Assembly (NCBI GenBank): GCA_052170475.1 | Contig: JBQNAL010000007.1 | Span: 54,673-118,672, forward strand | DNA length: 64,000 bases | Direction of reading: 5' to 3' | From: CAJPQU01 sp052170475 | GTDB lineage: Bacteria; Bacillota; Negativicutes; Selenomonadales; Selenomonadaceae | Shown: positions 41,777-50,354 of the stretch, piece after piece | Layout: every line of letters begins with the position of its first letter | How positions within the stretch are numbered: the stretch's first letter is position 1 | Made by a program: the position numbers and the translations under genes | Notes under the pieces: generated by a model | Database searches by the model: none | Told to the model about the DNA's origin: nothing | The model's input: only the letters and a program-made list of their open reading frames with translations

Positions 41777-43186
41777 TCAGAGATGGGAAAACAGCGGCAG
41801 GTATTCCATGCAGAGATAGCAGATGACGGCGTTGAGGACGAGAGAGAGAAGGGTGAGCTTTAGGCCCTCTCTCATTTGGACGCTGGCGTCGAGACCGAAG
41901 CCCACGGGAATGGCGCGGGTGGTGACGGGGAGGACGTAGGCGCAGGAACAGGCGGCGACGGTGGCTAAGACATAGGGGATGGGGTTTAGGCCGAGCGCAT
42001 GGGAGAGAGAGATGACCATGGGGATACAGATGGAAGCTGCGCCGGTATTGCTGGACATTTCCGACATGAAGCAGGCGAAGGCGCAAAAGAGGAATATGGT
42101 GGCAAAGCCCCCGGTGAGGTGGAGCGCCCCGAAGAGTGCAGCCATGCGTTCTACCGCGCCGGTTTCAATGATCATGCGCCCTAAGCCAAGACCGGAGGAG
42201 GCCATGATCATGATGCCCCACATGGCGTGGCTTTCGGCGAATTTCCACGTCAAAAGCACGTCGCCTTTTTCATCGCGCAGGAGGAACATCATCATGCCGA
42301 TGATGAGAAAGACGTAGGCTGGTTTCAGCCCGGGAAGAAGCGCGGCGTAGAGGGGACGGGCGAAAGAGAGGAGGATGGCGGAAAAAAAGAGCCAGAAGCA
42401 GAGTTTTTCCCCTTTTCGCATGGCACCAAGGTCGGCGTACATTTTTTGAAATTCTTCTCGGGTGCCGTGAAATTTTTTGGCCGGGGTTTTGAGATGCCAC
42501 AGGAAGAGGAGATTGAGGAGGAAGATGATGAGGAGGATGGGGACGAAGCGCCCGATCCACTGGATATACATAAATTCGTGGCCGGTGAGCTGTTCCATGT
42601 AGGAGATGGCAACCAAATTCGCCGGACTGCCGATGGGGGAGCCGAAGCCGCCGATGCCGCTGCCCCAGCTGATAGAGAGGAGGATGGGGACGGCGAGGCG
42701 GCTTGCGGCGATGTTTTTTTCGCCGACGAATTGCAGCATACCGACGGCGATGGGGCAGAAGATGGCGGCCACTACGGTGTTGGGGAGAAAGGCGGATAAG
42801 ACGACGGAGGCGCTGAGCCAAACGAAGATCTGCTGACGCAGCGATGTGCCGATGAGGCAGAGGGTGCGAAGCGAGATGCGCCGATCCAGCCCCGTGGTCG
42901 TCCACGCCATGCAGATGAGGTCGCCCCCTAAGAGCAGCACCACGATGTCGGTGAAATACTGGGCGATGACGTGGCTGTTGGGAATGAGCGCGAAGGCTGC
43001 ATTGACGGCGATGGGCAGAAGCGAGGTGACGGCGATGTGGACAGGGCGAAAGATCCACCAGAGCGCCATCCAGACGGCGGTGCCTACGGCCAGTGCGCCA
43101 TCGCGCCCTAAAAGGTCGCTGAGGAGGATGCCGGTCAAAGCGAAGCCGACGGGGCCTGAGAGAAGTTTTGAACTGGAGGGTTTCAT
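41777..43186 (-). CDS. DASS-family (SLC13) anion transporter
   Basis: A 469-residue polytopic membrane protein with about 11-12 hydrophobic segments. It resembles divalent anion:sodium symporters, which import dicarboxylates, citrate, sulfate or phosphate. The first conserved loop is GGFGSPIGSPANLVAISYM and the second MSEMSSNTGAASICIPMV, containing the family's SNT-type motif. GGGAG seven bases upstream marks ATG 43186; the longer frame to 43300 runs into the promoter. The substrate cannot be read from sequence; dicarboxylates such as succinate are plausible for this kind of anaerobe. Confidence 0.88.
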   Translation of the reverse strand: MKPSSSKLLSGPVGFALTGILLSDLLGRDGALAVGTAVWMALWWIFRPVHIAVTSLLPIAVNAAFALIPNSHVIAQYFTDIVVLLLGGDLICMAWTTTGLDRRISLRTLCLIGTSLRQQIFVWLSASVVLSAFLPNTVVAAIFCPIAVGMLQFVGEKNIAASRLAVPILLSISWGSGIGGFGSPIGSPANLVAISYMEQLTGHEFMYIQWIGRFVPILLIIFLLNLLFLWHLKTPAKKFHGTREEFQKMYADLGAMRKGEKLCFWLFFSAILLSFARPLYAALLPGLKPAYVFLIIGMMMFLLRDEKGDVLLTWKFAESHAMWGIMIMASSGLGLGRMIIETGAVERMAALFGALHLTGGFATIFLFCAFACFMSEMSSNTGAASICIPMVISLSHALGLNPIPYVLATVAACSCAYVLPVTTRAIPVGFGLDASVQMREGLKLTLLSLVLNAVICYLCMEYLPLFSHL

Positions 43187-43237
43187 GGCTTGGCTCCCTT
43201 TCGTAAGCGATGAGGAGGATTTTGCTTCACATTTTAT

Positions 43238-43265
43238 ATTATAGAAAGTTTTTGTTTTCTGTAAA
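43238..43265 (-). promoter_or_regulatory. Promoter of the DASS transporter gene
   Basis: Read on the minus strand: TTTACA (43265-43260), a 16-bp spacer and TATAAT (43243-43238), about 50 bases before the start codon. Confidence 0.7.
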
Positions 43266-43299
43266 GTTTTGACAAAAAGTTTTTGCGAGGGAAGCGCCA

Positions 43300-43328
43300 T
43301 TGTATTTTCGCACTCCGTCCTTTATAAT
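43300..43328 (+). promoter_or_regulatory. Promoter of the type II NADH dehydrogenase gene
   Basis: TTGTAT (43300-43305), a 17-bp spacer and TATAAT (43323-43328), about 60 bases before the start. It diverges from the transporter promoter. Confidence 0.7.
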
Positions 43329-43386
43329 GGGGCGAAGCTGAAGAGGAAACGGAAATACGTGTCTGGATAAGGTGAGGGGAAACATC

Positions 43387-44652
43387 ATGGCGGATAAAAA
43401 ACGCACGCATATCGTCATTGTGGGCGCCGGGTTTGGCGGCGTGAAATTGGCGCGGCTTTTGGCGAGGGAAGCGGTGGACATCACGGTGGTGGATCGGAAC
43501 CAGTTCCATCTCTTTCAGCCGCTGCTCTATCAAGTCGCCACGGCGGAATTGGAGGAAAATGAGATCGCATGTCCGATCCGTTCTCTTTTCCGGCAGCAGC
43601 CGAATGTGGATTTTTTGATGGCGCACGCAGAGGGCATTTTCCCGGAAGAAAACAAGCTGCGGACGGATCGCGGGGATGTGGCTTATGATTATTTGGTACT
43701 CGCGGCGGGGGCGACGACGAATTATTTCGGGCAGGAAGAAGTGGCACGCCATGCCTTTGGCCTAAAGACGCTGCAAGAAGCGCGCCGGATCCGCGATCAT
43801 GTGCTGCGGATGGTGGAGTTGGCGAGCCACGAGAAAGACGAGGGGGCGCGCCGCCGTCTTTTGACCTTTGTCTGCGTGGGGGGCGGCCCCACGGGCGTGG
43901 AGTGTGCGGGGGCGCTGTCGGAGCTTCTCTATGACGTTCTTTCCCATGAGGTTCGAGGCTTGGATGTGGCTGAGGTGCGTATCCTTTTGGTGGAGGCCAT
44001 GGGACAGGTGCTGGCCATGGTGCCGGAACCCTTGCAGCAGGAGGCGCTTCGAGTGCTGCGGGAGGTGCGGCGGGTGGACGTGAGGCTCCATACGGCGGTG
44101 ACGTCGTACGACGGCGCAGCGTTGACGCTCCAAGGGGGGGAAGTCGTCCCCACGGCGACCGTGATCTGGGCGGCGGGGGTCAAGGCGGTTTCCCTCATGA
44201 AGACGTTGGGCACGGCACTTGATCGGGCGGGACGAGTCGTGGTGCAGCCCACGCTTCAGATCAAAGAATATCCTAACATTTTCGCGATCGGTGACTGCGC
44301 CTGCTTTATCGAGGACGGGCGGCCGCTTCCCTCGGTGGCGCCGGTGGCGACGCAGCAGGCGGAAATCTGCGCTGCGAATCTCAAAAAGTGTATGGCGGGG
44401 GAGAAGGCGCTCGATCCCTTCGTCTATCATGATGTTGGCGCCATGGCGACGATATGCCGCGGTCATGCCGTACTCGCTATGGGCAAATGGCAAATGAAGG
44501 GCTTTTTCGCGTGGGCAGCGTGGATGGCGGTGCATCTCCTGCGTCTCGCCGGGGTGCATACGAACGTCATGGTGCTTTACAAATGGGTGTGGAATTTTTT
44601 CTTTGGGCTTCGCTTGGGGCGGATCATTCGCGATACGGCGCTGCGGGACTGA
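43387..44652 (+). CDS. ndh: Type II NADH dehydrogenase (NDH-2)
   Basis: A 421-residue FAD enzyme that passes electrons from NADH to quinone without pumping ions, attached to the inner face of the membrane. It has the FAD-binding HIVIVGAGFGGVKLARLL, HLFQPLLYQVATAEL near the quinone site, the NADH-binding FVCVGGGPTGVECAGAL, and the FAD motif FAIGDCACF. The C-terminal amphipathic and hydrophobic region (FAWAAWMAVHLLRLAG, WVWNFFFG) is the expected membrane anchor. ATG 43387 has GAGGGG upstream; a GTG at 43372 is the alternative. Monocistronic, between a promoter and a terminator. In an anaerobe it may serve fumarate respiration or oxygen tolerance. Confidence 0.93.
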   Translation: MADKKRTHIVIVGAGFGGVKLARLLAREAVDITVVDRNQFHLFQPLLYQVATAELEENEIACPIRSLFRQQPNVDFLMAHAEGIFPEENKLRTDRGDVAYDYLVLAAGATTNYFGQEEVARHAFGLKTLQEARRIRDHVLRMVELASHEKDEGARRRLLTFVCVGGGPTGVECAGALSELLYDVLSHEVRGLDVAEVRILLVEAMGQVLAMVPEPLQQEALRVLREVRRVDVRLHTAVTSYDGAALTLQGGEVVPTATVIWAAGVKAVSLMKTLGTALDRAGRVVVQPTLQIKEYPNIFAIGDCACFIEDGRPLPSVAPVATQQAEICAANLKKCMAGEKALDPFVYHDVGAMATICRGHAVLAMGKWQMKGFFAWAAWMAVHLLRLAGVHTNVMVLYKWVWNFFFGLRLGRIIRDTALRD

Positions 44653-44711
44653 TCGGGTGTACGCGCGGGCGAGGTGCAAAAGATGGCTGCTCCAGCGCGG
44701 CGTGGCTGCAT

Positions 44712-44749
44712 GAGAAAGCCCCTGCCGGATGTTCGGCAGGGGCTTTCTC
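44712..44749. terminator. Bidirectional terminator between convergent genes
   Basis: A perfect 16-bp stem, GAGAAAGCCCCTGCCG (44712-44727) with 44734-44749, loop of 6. A T-rich stretch follows a few bases later on the plus strand. It lies between the NDH-2 gene and the minus-strand YgbA-like gene. Confidence 0.88.
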
Positions 44750-44750
44750 G

Positions 44751-45224
44751 TCATTTTTTCTCTTTTCGCTTTTTCATCTTATCGACGCGCGCTTTGCGGC
44801 GGCTTTCCGCCTTTTCGTTAGCGGCGTCGTTCTGCTTCTTTTTCGCGTAATCGACGCCTAACTTCATGATTTTGTGCCGCACCGTCATCATCGGGTGGCG
44901 CACCAGCATCCCCCGGCGCGAGCCGTCCATGATCTCCATGAAGGCCTTGTTGTGCGCTTCGCCAAAACATTGACGGTCGCAACGGTCGCAGACGGGCTTT
45001 GTGATCCCATAGGGGCAGCGGCTGATCTTCGCCATGACCACCAAGAGCAGGGCGCTGCACTTGGGACAGAGCTTGCCGTCCTTCGTATCGTGATGGGCGT
45101 TGCAGTAAACGGCAAAGGATTTTTTGATGTTTTCCCGCTCCTTGGGCAGGTTGTTTTTGACGTCTTCGACCGGATCTTTCTTCTTGCGAAAGCGCGCCGG
45201 AATCAGTTTGGAGAGAAAACTCAT
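44751..45224 (-). CDS. YgbA-family (nitrous oxide-stimulated promoter) protein
   Basis: A 157-residue protein matching the YgbA family. It has paired Cys motifs, YCNAHHD, LCPKCSALL, CPYGITKPVCDRCDRQCF, and then the RRGMLVRHPMMTVRH block. The Cys pattern suggests a metal or iron-sulfur site. In enterics the gene responds to nitrosative stress and NsrR; whether this holds here is unknown. A Lys/Arg-rich tail (KARVDKMKKRKEKK) extends the C-terminus. GAAGGTGA precedes the ATG and it has its own promoter. Confidence 0.85.
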   Translation of the reverse strand: MSFLSKLIPARFRKKKDPVEDVKNNLPKERENIKKSFAVYCNAHHDTKDGKLCPKCSALLLVVMAKISRCPYGITKPVCDRCDRQCFGEAHNKAFMEIMDGSRRGMLVRHPMMTVRHKIMKLGVDYAKKKQNDAANEKAESRRKARVDKMKKRKEKK

Positions 45225-45260
45225 GGATGATCACCTTCATTAAAAATTTTCCTTCCTATG

Positions 45261-45289
45261 ATTGTAATGGGTATCGAAGGTAAAAGCAA
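45261..45289 (-). promoter_or_regulatory. Promoter of the YgbA-like gene
   Basis: Read on the minus strand: TTGCTT (45289-45284), a 17-bp spacer and TACAAT (45266-45261), about 37 bases before the start codon. Confidence 0.7.
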
Positions 45290-45328
45290 GAGGGCGAAAA
45301 ATTTTCCTGCCGTGGACGTAAAATACCC

Positions 45329-45357
45329 TTGCACCGTGGGGCGGCAGGGATTACAAT
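45329..45357 (+). promoter_or_regulatory. Promoter of the lysine/ornithine decarboxylase gene
   Basis: TTGCAC (45329-45334), a 17-bp spacer and TACAAT (45352-45357), leaving a leader of about 100 bases before ATG 45462. It diverges from the YgbA-like promoter. Confidence 0.7.
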
Positions 45358-45461
45358 AGGGGCGAAGAAAAACGGATGGGTCGAGCCTTCCGGGGAAGGC
45401 GCAATCAAATTGGGGAAACGGTTGCGATGGCGGCGTTTTGCCGAGAGAATGGGAGCGTGTT

Positions 45462-46625
45462 ATGGAGAGCTTTCGCCTCACAAAAAAAGATGTAGAGAGG
45501 TTAGCGGGGAGGTATCCCACGCCTTTTGTGGTGATTTCGCTGGCACAGGTGGAGCGAAATTACGATTTTCTAACGCGCTGTATGCCACGGGTACATGTGT
45601 ACTACGCCATGAAGGCGAATCCTGCGCCGCGCATTCTCGAAACGCTGGCGCGGCGGGGGGCGTCCTTTGATACGGCCTCGGCAGGGGAGATTGAGACCTT
45701 AGCTCGTATGGGGATTGCGGGGGCGCGGATGATCTATGCGAACCCGGTCAAGACGCCCCAAGGGTTAGCCGCAGCGGCGCAGTTTGGCGTCCGCCGGTTC
45801 ACGTTCGATGACCGTAGTGAGATCAAAAAGATGGCGGAGGCAGTACCCGGGGCGGAGGTTTTGGTGCGCGTTCGGGTGAAGAACCAGAAGGCGCTCGTCG
45901 ATCTCAATGCCAAGTTCGGCGCGGAGCCGGAGGAGGCGATCCCGCTCCTCCGGGAGGCGAAAGCGGCGGGACTTTCCCCCGCGGGGGTGTGCTTTCATGT
46001 GGGGAGTCAATCCCTTTCCGTCGAAGCCTATCATGACGCGCTGCACTTGATGCGGCGGCTCTTTGATGAGGCGGCAAAGTCTGGCATGACGCTCTCTCTC
46101 ATGGATATAGGCGGCGGCTTTCCCATTCCCACAGCGGACGGCGGCCACCCAGACGCGGGTGCGCTCATGACGGCCATCGAGGAGGAGATAGAGCGGCTTT
46201 TCCCTGATGTGGAGATCTGGGCGGAGCCGGGGCGATTCCTCTCTGGTACGGCGGTGAATTTGGTGACGTCCGTCATCGGGGAGAAGACGCGGGGCGGGCA
46301 GATTTGGTACATTTTGGACGAAGGGCTGTACGGCACGTTTTCCGGGGTGATTTTTGACCATTGGACGTTTGATTTCGTGTCCTTTAAGCCGGGGCGAAGG
46401 AGGAGGACGACGCTCGTGGGGCCGAGCTGCGACTCCATTGACTTCGTGCGCCGGGATGTGCTGATGCCGCGGCTCGCGGTGGGGGACAAGCTCTTGGTGC
46501 CGGACTGCGGCGCTTACACGACGGCCAGTGCGACGACGTTCAACGGGTTCGCCTTGGCGACGGAAATTTATTGGGAAGATCAGGCGATCGTTCCGCAGGA
46601 GGCGTATGGGGTCGTTCCTGCCTGA
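45462..46625 (+). CDS. Lysine/ornithine decarboxylase (fold III)
   Basis: A 387-residue PLP decarboxylase of the alanine-racemase fold, making cadaverine from lysine and putrescine from ornithine. VYYAMKANPAPRILE holds the Schiff-base Lys (K51), HVGSQS the PLP-stacking His, DIGGGFP the phosphate loop, EPGRFLSGTAVNLVTSVIG the conserved Glu-Pro-Gly, and GPSCDSID the Cys from the partner subunit. As remembered, these match the Selenomonas ruminantium lysine/ornithine decarboxylase, whose cadaverine is linked to peptidoglycan and anchors the outer membrane through SLH-domain proteins. ATG 45462 has GGGAG six bases upstream. This is the best taxonomic marker in the window. Confidence 0.92.
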   Translation: MESFRLTKKDVERLAGRYPTPFVVISLAQVERNYDFLTRCMPRVHVYYAMKANPAPRILETLARRGASFDTASAGEIETLARMGIAGARMIYANPVKTPQGLAAAAQFGVRRFTFDDRSEIKKMAEAVPGAEVLVRVRVKNQKALVDLNAKFGAEPEEAIPLLREAKAAGLSPAGVCFHVGSQSLSVEAYHDALHLMRRLFDEAAKSGMTLSLMDIGGGFPIPTADGGHPDAGALMTAIEEEIERLFPDVEIWAEPGRFLSGTAVNLVTSVIGEKTRGGQIWYILDEGLYGTFSGVIFDHWTFDFVSFKPGRRRRTTLVGPSCDSIDFVRRDVLMPRLAVGDKLLVPDCGAYTTASATTFNGFALATEIYWEDQAIVPQEAYGVVPA

Positions 46626-46636
46626 ACGATATAGGC

Positions 46637-46676
46637 GCAAAGAGCGGCTTTTCCTTCATGGAAACGTCGCTCTTTG
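46637..46676 (+). terminator. Probable terminator after lysine decarboxylase
   Basis: CAAAGAGCG (46638-46646) pairs with CGCTCTTTG (46668-46676), with an inner TTTCC/GGAAA stem. The T-run is weak. Confidence 0.55.
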
Positions 46677-46929
46677 TATAGAACGAAAAGCCTATGGAAT
46701 AGGAATGCTAGGGCGTGACGGCGCATACTCTACGGACAGGGGCGCTGCGGTGGGTAGGTATATGGTAGGGTTGGCGAAAACTGTCGGGATAGGGTACAAT
46801 ACAACAGAGACTTTGGGACTTGAACGGTCAGGGGGCGTCGCGTTTGCGCTGTGCGTCTCTGTCGGCGGGAGGAAGTCGGCGCAGGGATAAGCCGCAGATT
46901 GCGCCGTGAGAATGAAGGAGCGTATGTAT
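46677..46929 (+). other. Intergenic region and leader of the kinase gene
   Basis: About 250 bases with no supportable gene. It holds one good promoter (46771-46800) and a leader of about 125 bases before the DegS-like kinase. Confidence 0.5.
46771..46800 (+). promoter_or_regulatory. Promoter of the DegS-like kinase gene
   Basis: TTGGCG (46771-46776), an 18-bp spacer and TACAAT (46795-46800). Confidence 0.6.
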
Positions 46930-48207
46930 ATGCCGCAGGATGAAGGGAAATTGCCGGAAGAGCTCTCTTTTGAGGGGACACTGGGGGAAAAATCCTTACA
47001 GCAAATCCTGCAGTCCATGCTGCAGACCATTGAGCATAGCAAGGGGCAAATCTTTGATATTTACGAAGAAGCCAAAAATGAGGTGGAGGTCAGCAAGCGA
47101 AATTTAGCGGAAGTGAAGCGGCAGGCCAACGAAGTCATCGACGAAGTGGACGCCTTAGAAGCGGAGGAGCAGAAAGAAAAGCAGCGGCTGGTACGCGCCA
47201 GCAGCCGATTTACGGACTATTCTGAGGAGCGGATTCAGCAGGCGTACGAAGCCGTGAAGATGATTCAGGTGCGGTTGGGGATCGCCCGGGAGAGGGAGCG
47301 ACAGCTTCGCCAGCAGCGCAATCAGATGGAACTCCGCTTGCAGCATCTGCGGCGGACTGTGGTGTCGGCGGAGCGCTTGGCCATGCGGATCAGTTCCATG
47401 CTGAACTTTCTTGGCTCGCAGCTTGGCGATGTGGTGGCGCAGATGGAGGAGGCCTCTAAGAGCCGTTTCTTGAGCGCTGCGATCATCCGGGGGCAGGAAG
47501 AGGAACGCTTCCGCGTATCTCGGGAGCTGCACGACGGACCCGCGCAGGAGATCGCGAATCTCATCATGGAGACTTCTGTCGTGGAGCGGTTGGTGGACAT
47601 CGATGCCGATGAGGCGAAGCTGAACCTGCAGGAGATGCGGCGGCATATGCGCTCCTGCATGAGCGGGATCCGGCAGATCGTCTTTGATATGCGTCCCATG
47701 GCGCTTGACGATTTAGGTCTCTTGGCGGCGGTGGAGCAGCTCATTCGCCACTATGAGGAACGGGGGGTATTGTCGGTTTCACTGTCGGTCGAGGGGCGGG
47801 AGATCCCTGTGCCGCCCCACGTCAAGACGGGACTTTTCCGCATCTTGCAGGAGGGGTTGAAGAATGTCGTTCACCATGCGGGCGTGAAAGAGGCGTCGCT
47901 GCGCATCCATTATGCGGAGCCGGCGATTACCATTTTGCTTGAGGATCGGGGCAAAGGGTTTGATATGGACATGCTCCATAAACAAAATTCCGGCGAAACC
48001 GCCTATGCGCATTTTGGCATTTTAGGGATGCAGGAGCGCGCCGCCCTCGTTGGGGCGCAGATGACGGTGACCTCCGCACCGGCGCGTGGCACGAAGGTGC
48101 ATGTGCGGCTGCCTTTGCAGCCGGCGCCAGCGCCCACGCTAGGGGAAAACATCCAGAAGGTGATGGGAAAGCCGCCGGATAAGGGTTCCGCTGGCGGAGG
48201 GCAGTGA
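46930..48207 (+). CDS. DegS-like cytoplasmic sensor histidine kinase
   Basis: A 425-residue soluble kinase. Residues about 15-180 are a long coiled coil (IFDIYEEAKNEVEVSKRN, RERERQLRQQRNQMELRLQ), as in the DegS sensor domain. The HisKA_3 box RVSRELHDGPAQEIANL has the phosphorylated His at about 201. The HATPase region follows: LQEGLKNVVHHAG, LLEDRGKGFD and HFGILGMQERAALVGAQ. No transmembrane segment. No LuxR-type response regulator (DegU) is in the window, so the partner must be encoded elsewhere. ATG 46930 is nine bases after AAGGAG; a GTG at 46906 is the alternative. The stop overlaps the next start region. Confidence 0.88.
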   Translation: MPQDEGKLPEELSFEGTLGEKSLQQILQSMLQTIEHSKGQIFDIYEEAKNEVEVSKRNLAEVKRQANEVIDEVDALEAEEQKEKQRLVRASSRFTDYSEERIQQAYEAVKMIQVRLGIARERERQLRQQRNQMELRLQHLRRTVVSAERLAMRISSMLNFLGSQLGDVVAQMEEASKSRFLSAAIIRGQEEERFRVSRELHDGPAQEIANLIMETSVVERLVDIDADEAKLNLQEMRRHMRSCMSGIRQIVFDMRPMALDDLGLLAAVEQLIRHYEERGVLSVSLSVEGREIPVPPHVKTGLFRILQEGLKNVVHHAGVKEASLRIHYAEPAITILLEDRGKGFDMDMLHKQNSGETAYAHFGILGMQERAALVGAQMTVTSAPARGTKVHVRLPLQPAPAPTLGENIQKVMGKPPDKGSAGGGQ

Positions 48208-49661
48208 TGAAAGAGGAGCAGCGGCGGGCGCCGTTGGCGAAAGCTCTTGCAGCTTACGCCAACGGGGGTACCCGCCCTTTTCATACGCCGGGACATAAGC
48301 AGGGAATAGGGGCGGATGCTCTCTTGCAGGAGTTCATTACCCCGGAGGGACTGCGCGCCGATGTGTCCCTCATGGAGGAACTGGACGATCTCCACCATCC
48401 GACGGGCTGCATCGCCGAGGCGGAAGCGTTAGCGGCAGAGCTCTACGGGGCGAAGGCGGCGTACTTCATGGTGAATGGCACCAGCGGCGCCATTCATGCG
48501 ATGATGATGGCGACCCTTTCACCGGGCGATGAGGTGCTTCTTCCGCGCAATGTCCACCGCTCGGTTTTTAATGGGCTGGTACTCACGGGCGCGATCCCCG
48601 TCTATTTGCCTCCTGTCATGGACGAGCGGCTGGGCATCGCCATGGGGGTTACGACGGATACCGTGGCCAAGGCGCTGGCGGCGCACCCGAGGGCGAAGGC
48701 GATCCTTTTCGTCTATCCGAGCTATTATGGGGTAGCCTTCGATTTGGCTTCGGCGGTCTCTTTGGCGCACGCGCGGGACGTGGTGGTATTGGTGGACGAA
48801 GCGCACGGGGCGCATTTGCGCTTTTCCGAGGCGCTTCCGCCGGATGCCCTTTCCTGCGGTGCGGACTTGGTGGCGCAGAGCACCCATAAACTTTTAGGTT
48901 CTCTGACGCAAACCTCCCTGCTGTTTCGCCAAGGGGGCAGGGTCTCGGGGGAAGCGGTGCGCCGGGCGGCGGCGCTTCTTTCGACCACCAGTCCCAATTA
49001 TCTCTTTTTGGCCTCGCTGGATATTGCCCGGCGGCAGATGGCAGAGGAAGGAGAAGCGCGCATTGACCGTGCTGTGCGCCTCGCTGAGGGGGTGCGGCGC
49101 GTCGTGAACGATACGCCGGGGCTGTGGTGCTTTGGACGAGACTACATGGGGCGTCCCGGTGCAGAAGCCCTCGACGTGACGAAAGTGACGGTGCAGACGG
49201 CGTGGATGGGGCTTTCCGGCGCGGCGGCAGCGGAGATCCTGCGGCGGGCGTATCATATCGCTTGCGAGCTGACAGACGCCTACAATGTGCTTTTTCTCCT
49301 GACCATGGCGGATCGAGAGGAAGATGTGCTATATTTAGCGAAAGCGCTGAAAGATTTGGCGATTCGCCACCGCCGCGCCCCGCTGGATCGCCCGGTCATC
49401 CCTTGGCCGGAGATTCCCGAGCAGGCGGCTGTGCCGCGGGAGGCTTTTTTTGCCCCTTCGGAAGCGGTGCCCTTTTCGATGGCGGAGGGGCGGATCGCGG
49501 CGGAGGAGATCGCCTTTTACCCTCCGGGGATTCCGGCGCTTTGCCCGGGGGAGAGGATCTCCGCGGCGCTGCTCTCGTATCTGCGGGCGATGATGGACAT
49601 GGGGCTGCGGGTCACGGGCCCCGCTGATGTCACACTGAAGACGATTCGCGTGTTGCGATAG
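48207..49661 (+). CDS. Orn/Lys/Arg decarboxylase-family protein (fold I)
   Basis: A 484-residue PLP enzyme of the fold-I Orn/Lys/Arg decarboxylase group. FHTPGHKQG opens the domain, EAEALAAELYGAKAAYFMVNG binds cofactor phosphate, VDEAHGAHLRF holds the PLP Asp, and QSTHKLLGSLTQTS the Schiff-base Lys. The length and HTPGHK start match the short Firmicute SpeA/YaaO-type proteins, for which arginine, lysine or other substrates are reported, so I give no symbol. It overlaps the kinase stop, has GGAGGG upstream, and leads the tmk-rnmV-rsmA operon, as yaaO-tmk do in Bacillus. Confidence 0.88.
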   Translation: MKEEQRRAPLAKALAAYANGGTRPFHTPGHKQGIGADALLQEFITPEGLRADVSLMEELDDLHHPTGCIAEAEALAAELYGAKAAYFMVNGTSGAIHAMMMATLSPGDEVLLPRNVHRSVFNGLVLTGAIPVYLPPVMDERLGIAMGVTTDTVAKALAAHPRAKAILFVYPSYYGVAFDLASAVSLAHARDVVVLVDEAHGAHLRFSEALPPDALSCGADLVAQSTHKLLGSLTQTSLLFRQGGRVSGEAVRRAAALLSTTSPNYLFLASLDIARRQMAEEGEARIDRAVRLAEGVRRVVNDTPGLWCFGRDYMGRPGAEALDVTKVTVQTAWMGLSGAAAAEILRRAYHIACELTDAYNVLFLLTMADREEDVLYLAKALKDLAIRHRRAPLDRPVIPWPEIPEQAAVPREAFFAPSEAVPFSMAEGRIAAEEIAFYPPGIPALCPGERISAALLSYLRAMMDMGLRVTGPADVTLKTIRVLR

Positions 49662-49670
49662 GAGGACACC

Positions 49671-50354
49671 ATGGGGAAGGGACGGCTGATTATCTTGGAG
49701 GGAGGCGACGCCTCCGGCAAGGCGACACAGACGCGGCAGTTAGAGGCGCGGCTCAAGGAGGAAGGGCGAGCGGTGCAGCGGGTGGAATTTCCCGATTATG
49801 ACGCGCCGTCCTCGGCTTTAGTGAAGCTGTACTTGAGCGGGGCGTTCGGCAAGGAGGCGGCGGCGGTCGATCCTTATGCGGCGTCCGTTTTTTTCGCCGT
49901 AGATCGCTACGCTTCCTATCACATGAAATGGAAGGCACATTACGAGGGGGGCGGCATCGTGCTCTCGGATCGGTACACGACCTCGAACATGGTGCATCAG
50001 GCGGTGAAGATTGCGGGGGAGGCGGCGCGGGCGGCGTACATCGCTTGGCTCGCCGATTTTGAGTACGAGAAATTGGGGCTGCCCCGCCCGGATGGGGTCA
50101 TTTTTCTCGATATGGATCCGGCAGTGAGCGATCGCCTGATGGCGGCGCGCCGAGAGAGTGAGGGGCGCGAAGATATTCACGAGGCGGATCTGGCGTATCT
50201 GCACCGCTGCCACGAAGCCTACCAAGCGATCGCGTCGCGCTTTGGCTGGCGCCGCATCCTGTGCAGCGCAGGGGGTGCGCCGCGTCCGGCGGCGGAGATT
50301 GCGGCAGAGGTTTACGCAGCGGCGCTGGCGATGATGGAGGAGACGACAGTATGA
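49671..50354 (+). CDS. tmk: Thymidylate kinase
   Basis: A 227-residue P-loop kinase converting dTMP to dTDP. The Walker A motif is ILEGGDASGKATQ (9-21), FFAVDRYASY contains the DRY-type motif, and LSDRYTTSN follows. The P-loop EGGDASGKA differs slightly from the usual EGxDGxGKT. The length is a little above normal. AGGAGG lies seven bases before the ATG, and the stop overlaps the next start (ATGA). Confidence 0.88.
   Translation: MGKGRLIILEGGDASGKATQTRQLEARLKEEGRAVQRVEFPDYDAPSSALVKLYLSGAFGKEAAAVDPYAASVFFAVDRYASYHMKWKAHYEGGGIVLSDRYTTSNMVHQAVKIAGEAARAAYIAWLADFEYEKLGLPRPDGVIFLDMDPAVSDRLMAARRESEGREDIHEADLAYLHRCHEAYQAIASRFGWRRILCSAGGAPRPAAEIAAEVYAAALAMMEETTV

Noticed and set aside
41777..43058. 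Open frames opposite the DASS transporter
   Set aside because: The transporter has hydrophobic periodicity and SNT-type motifs; the plus-strand frames are acidic or Met-rich shadows.
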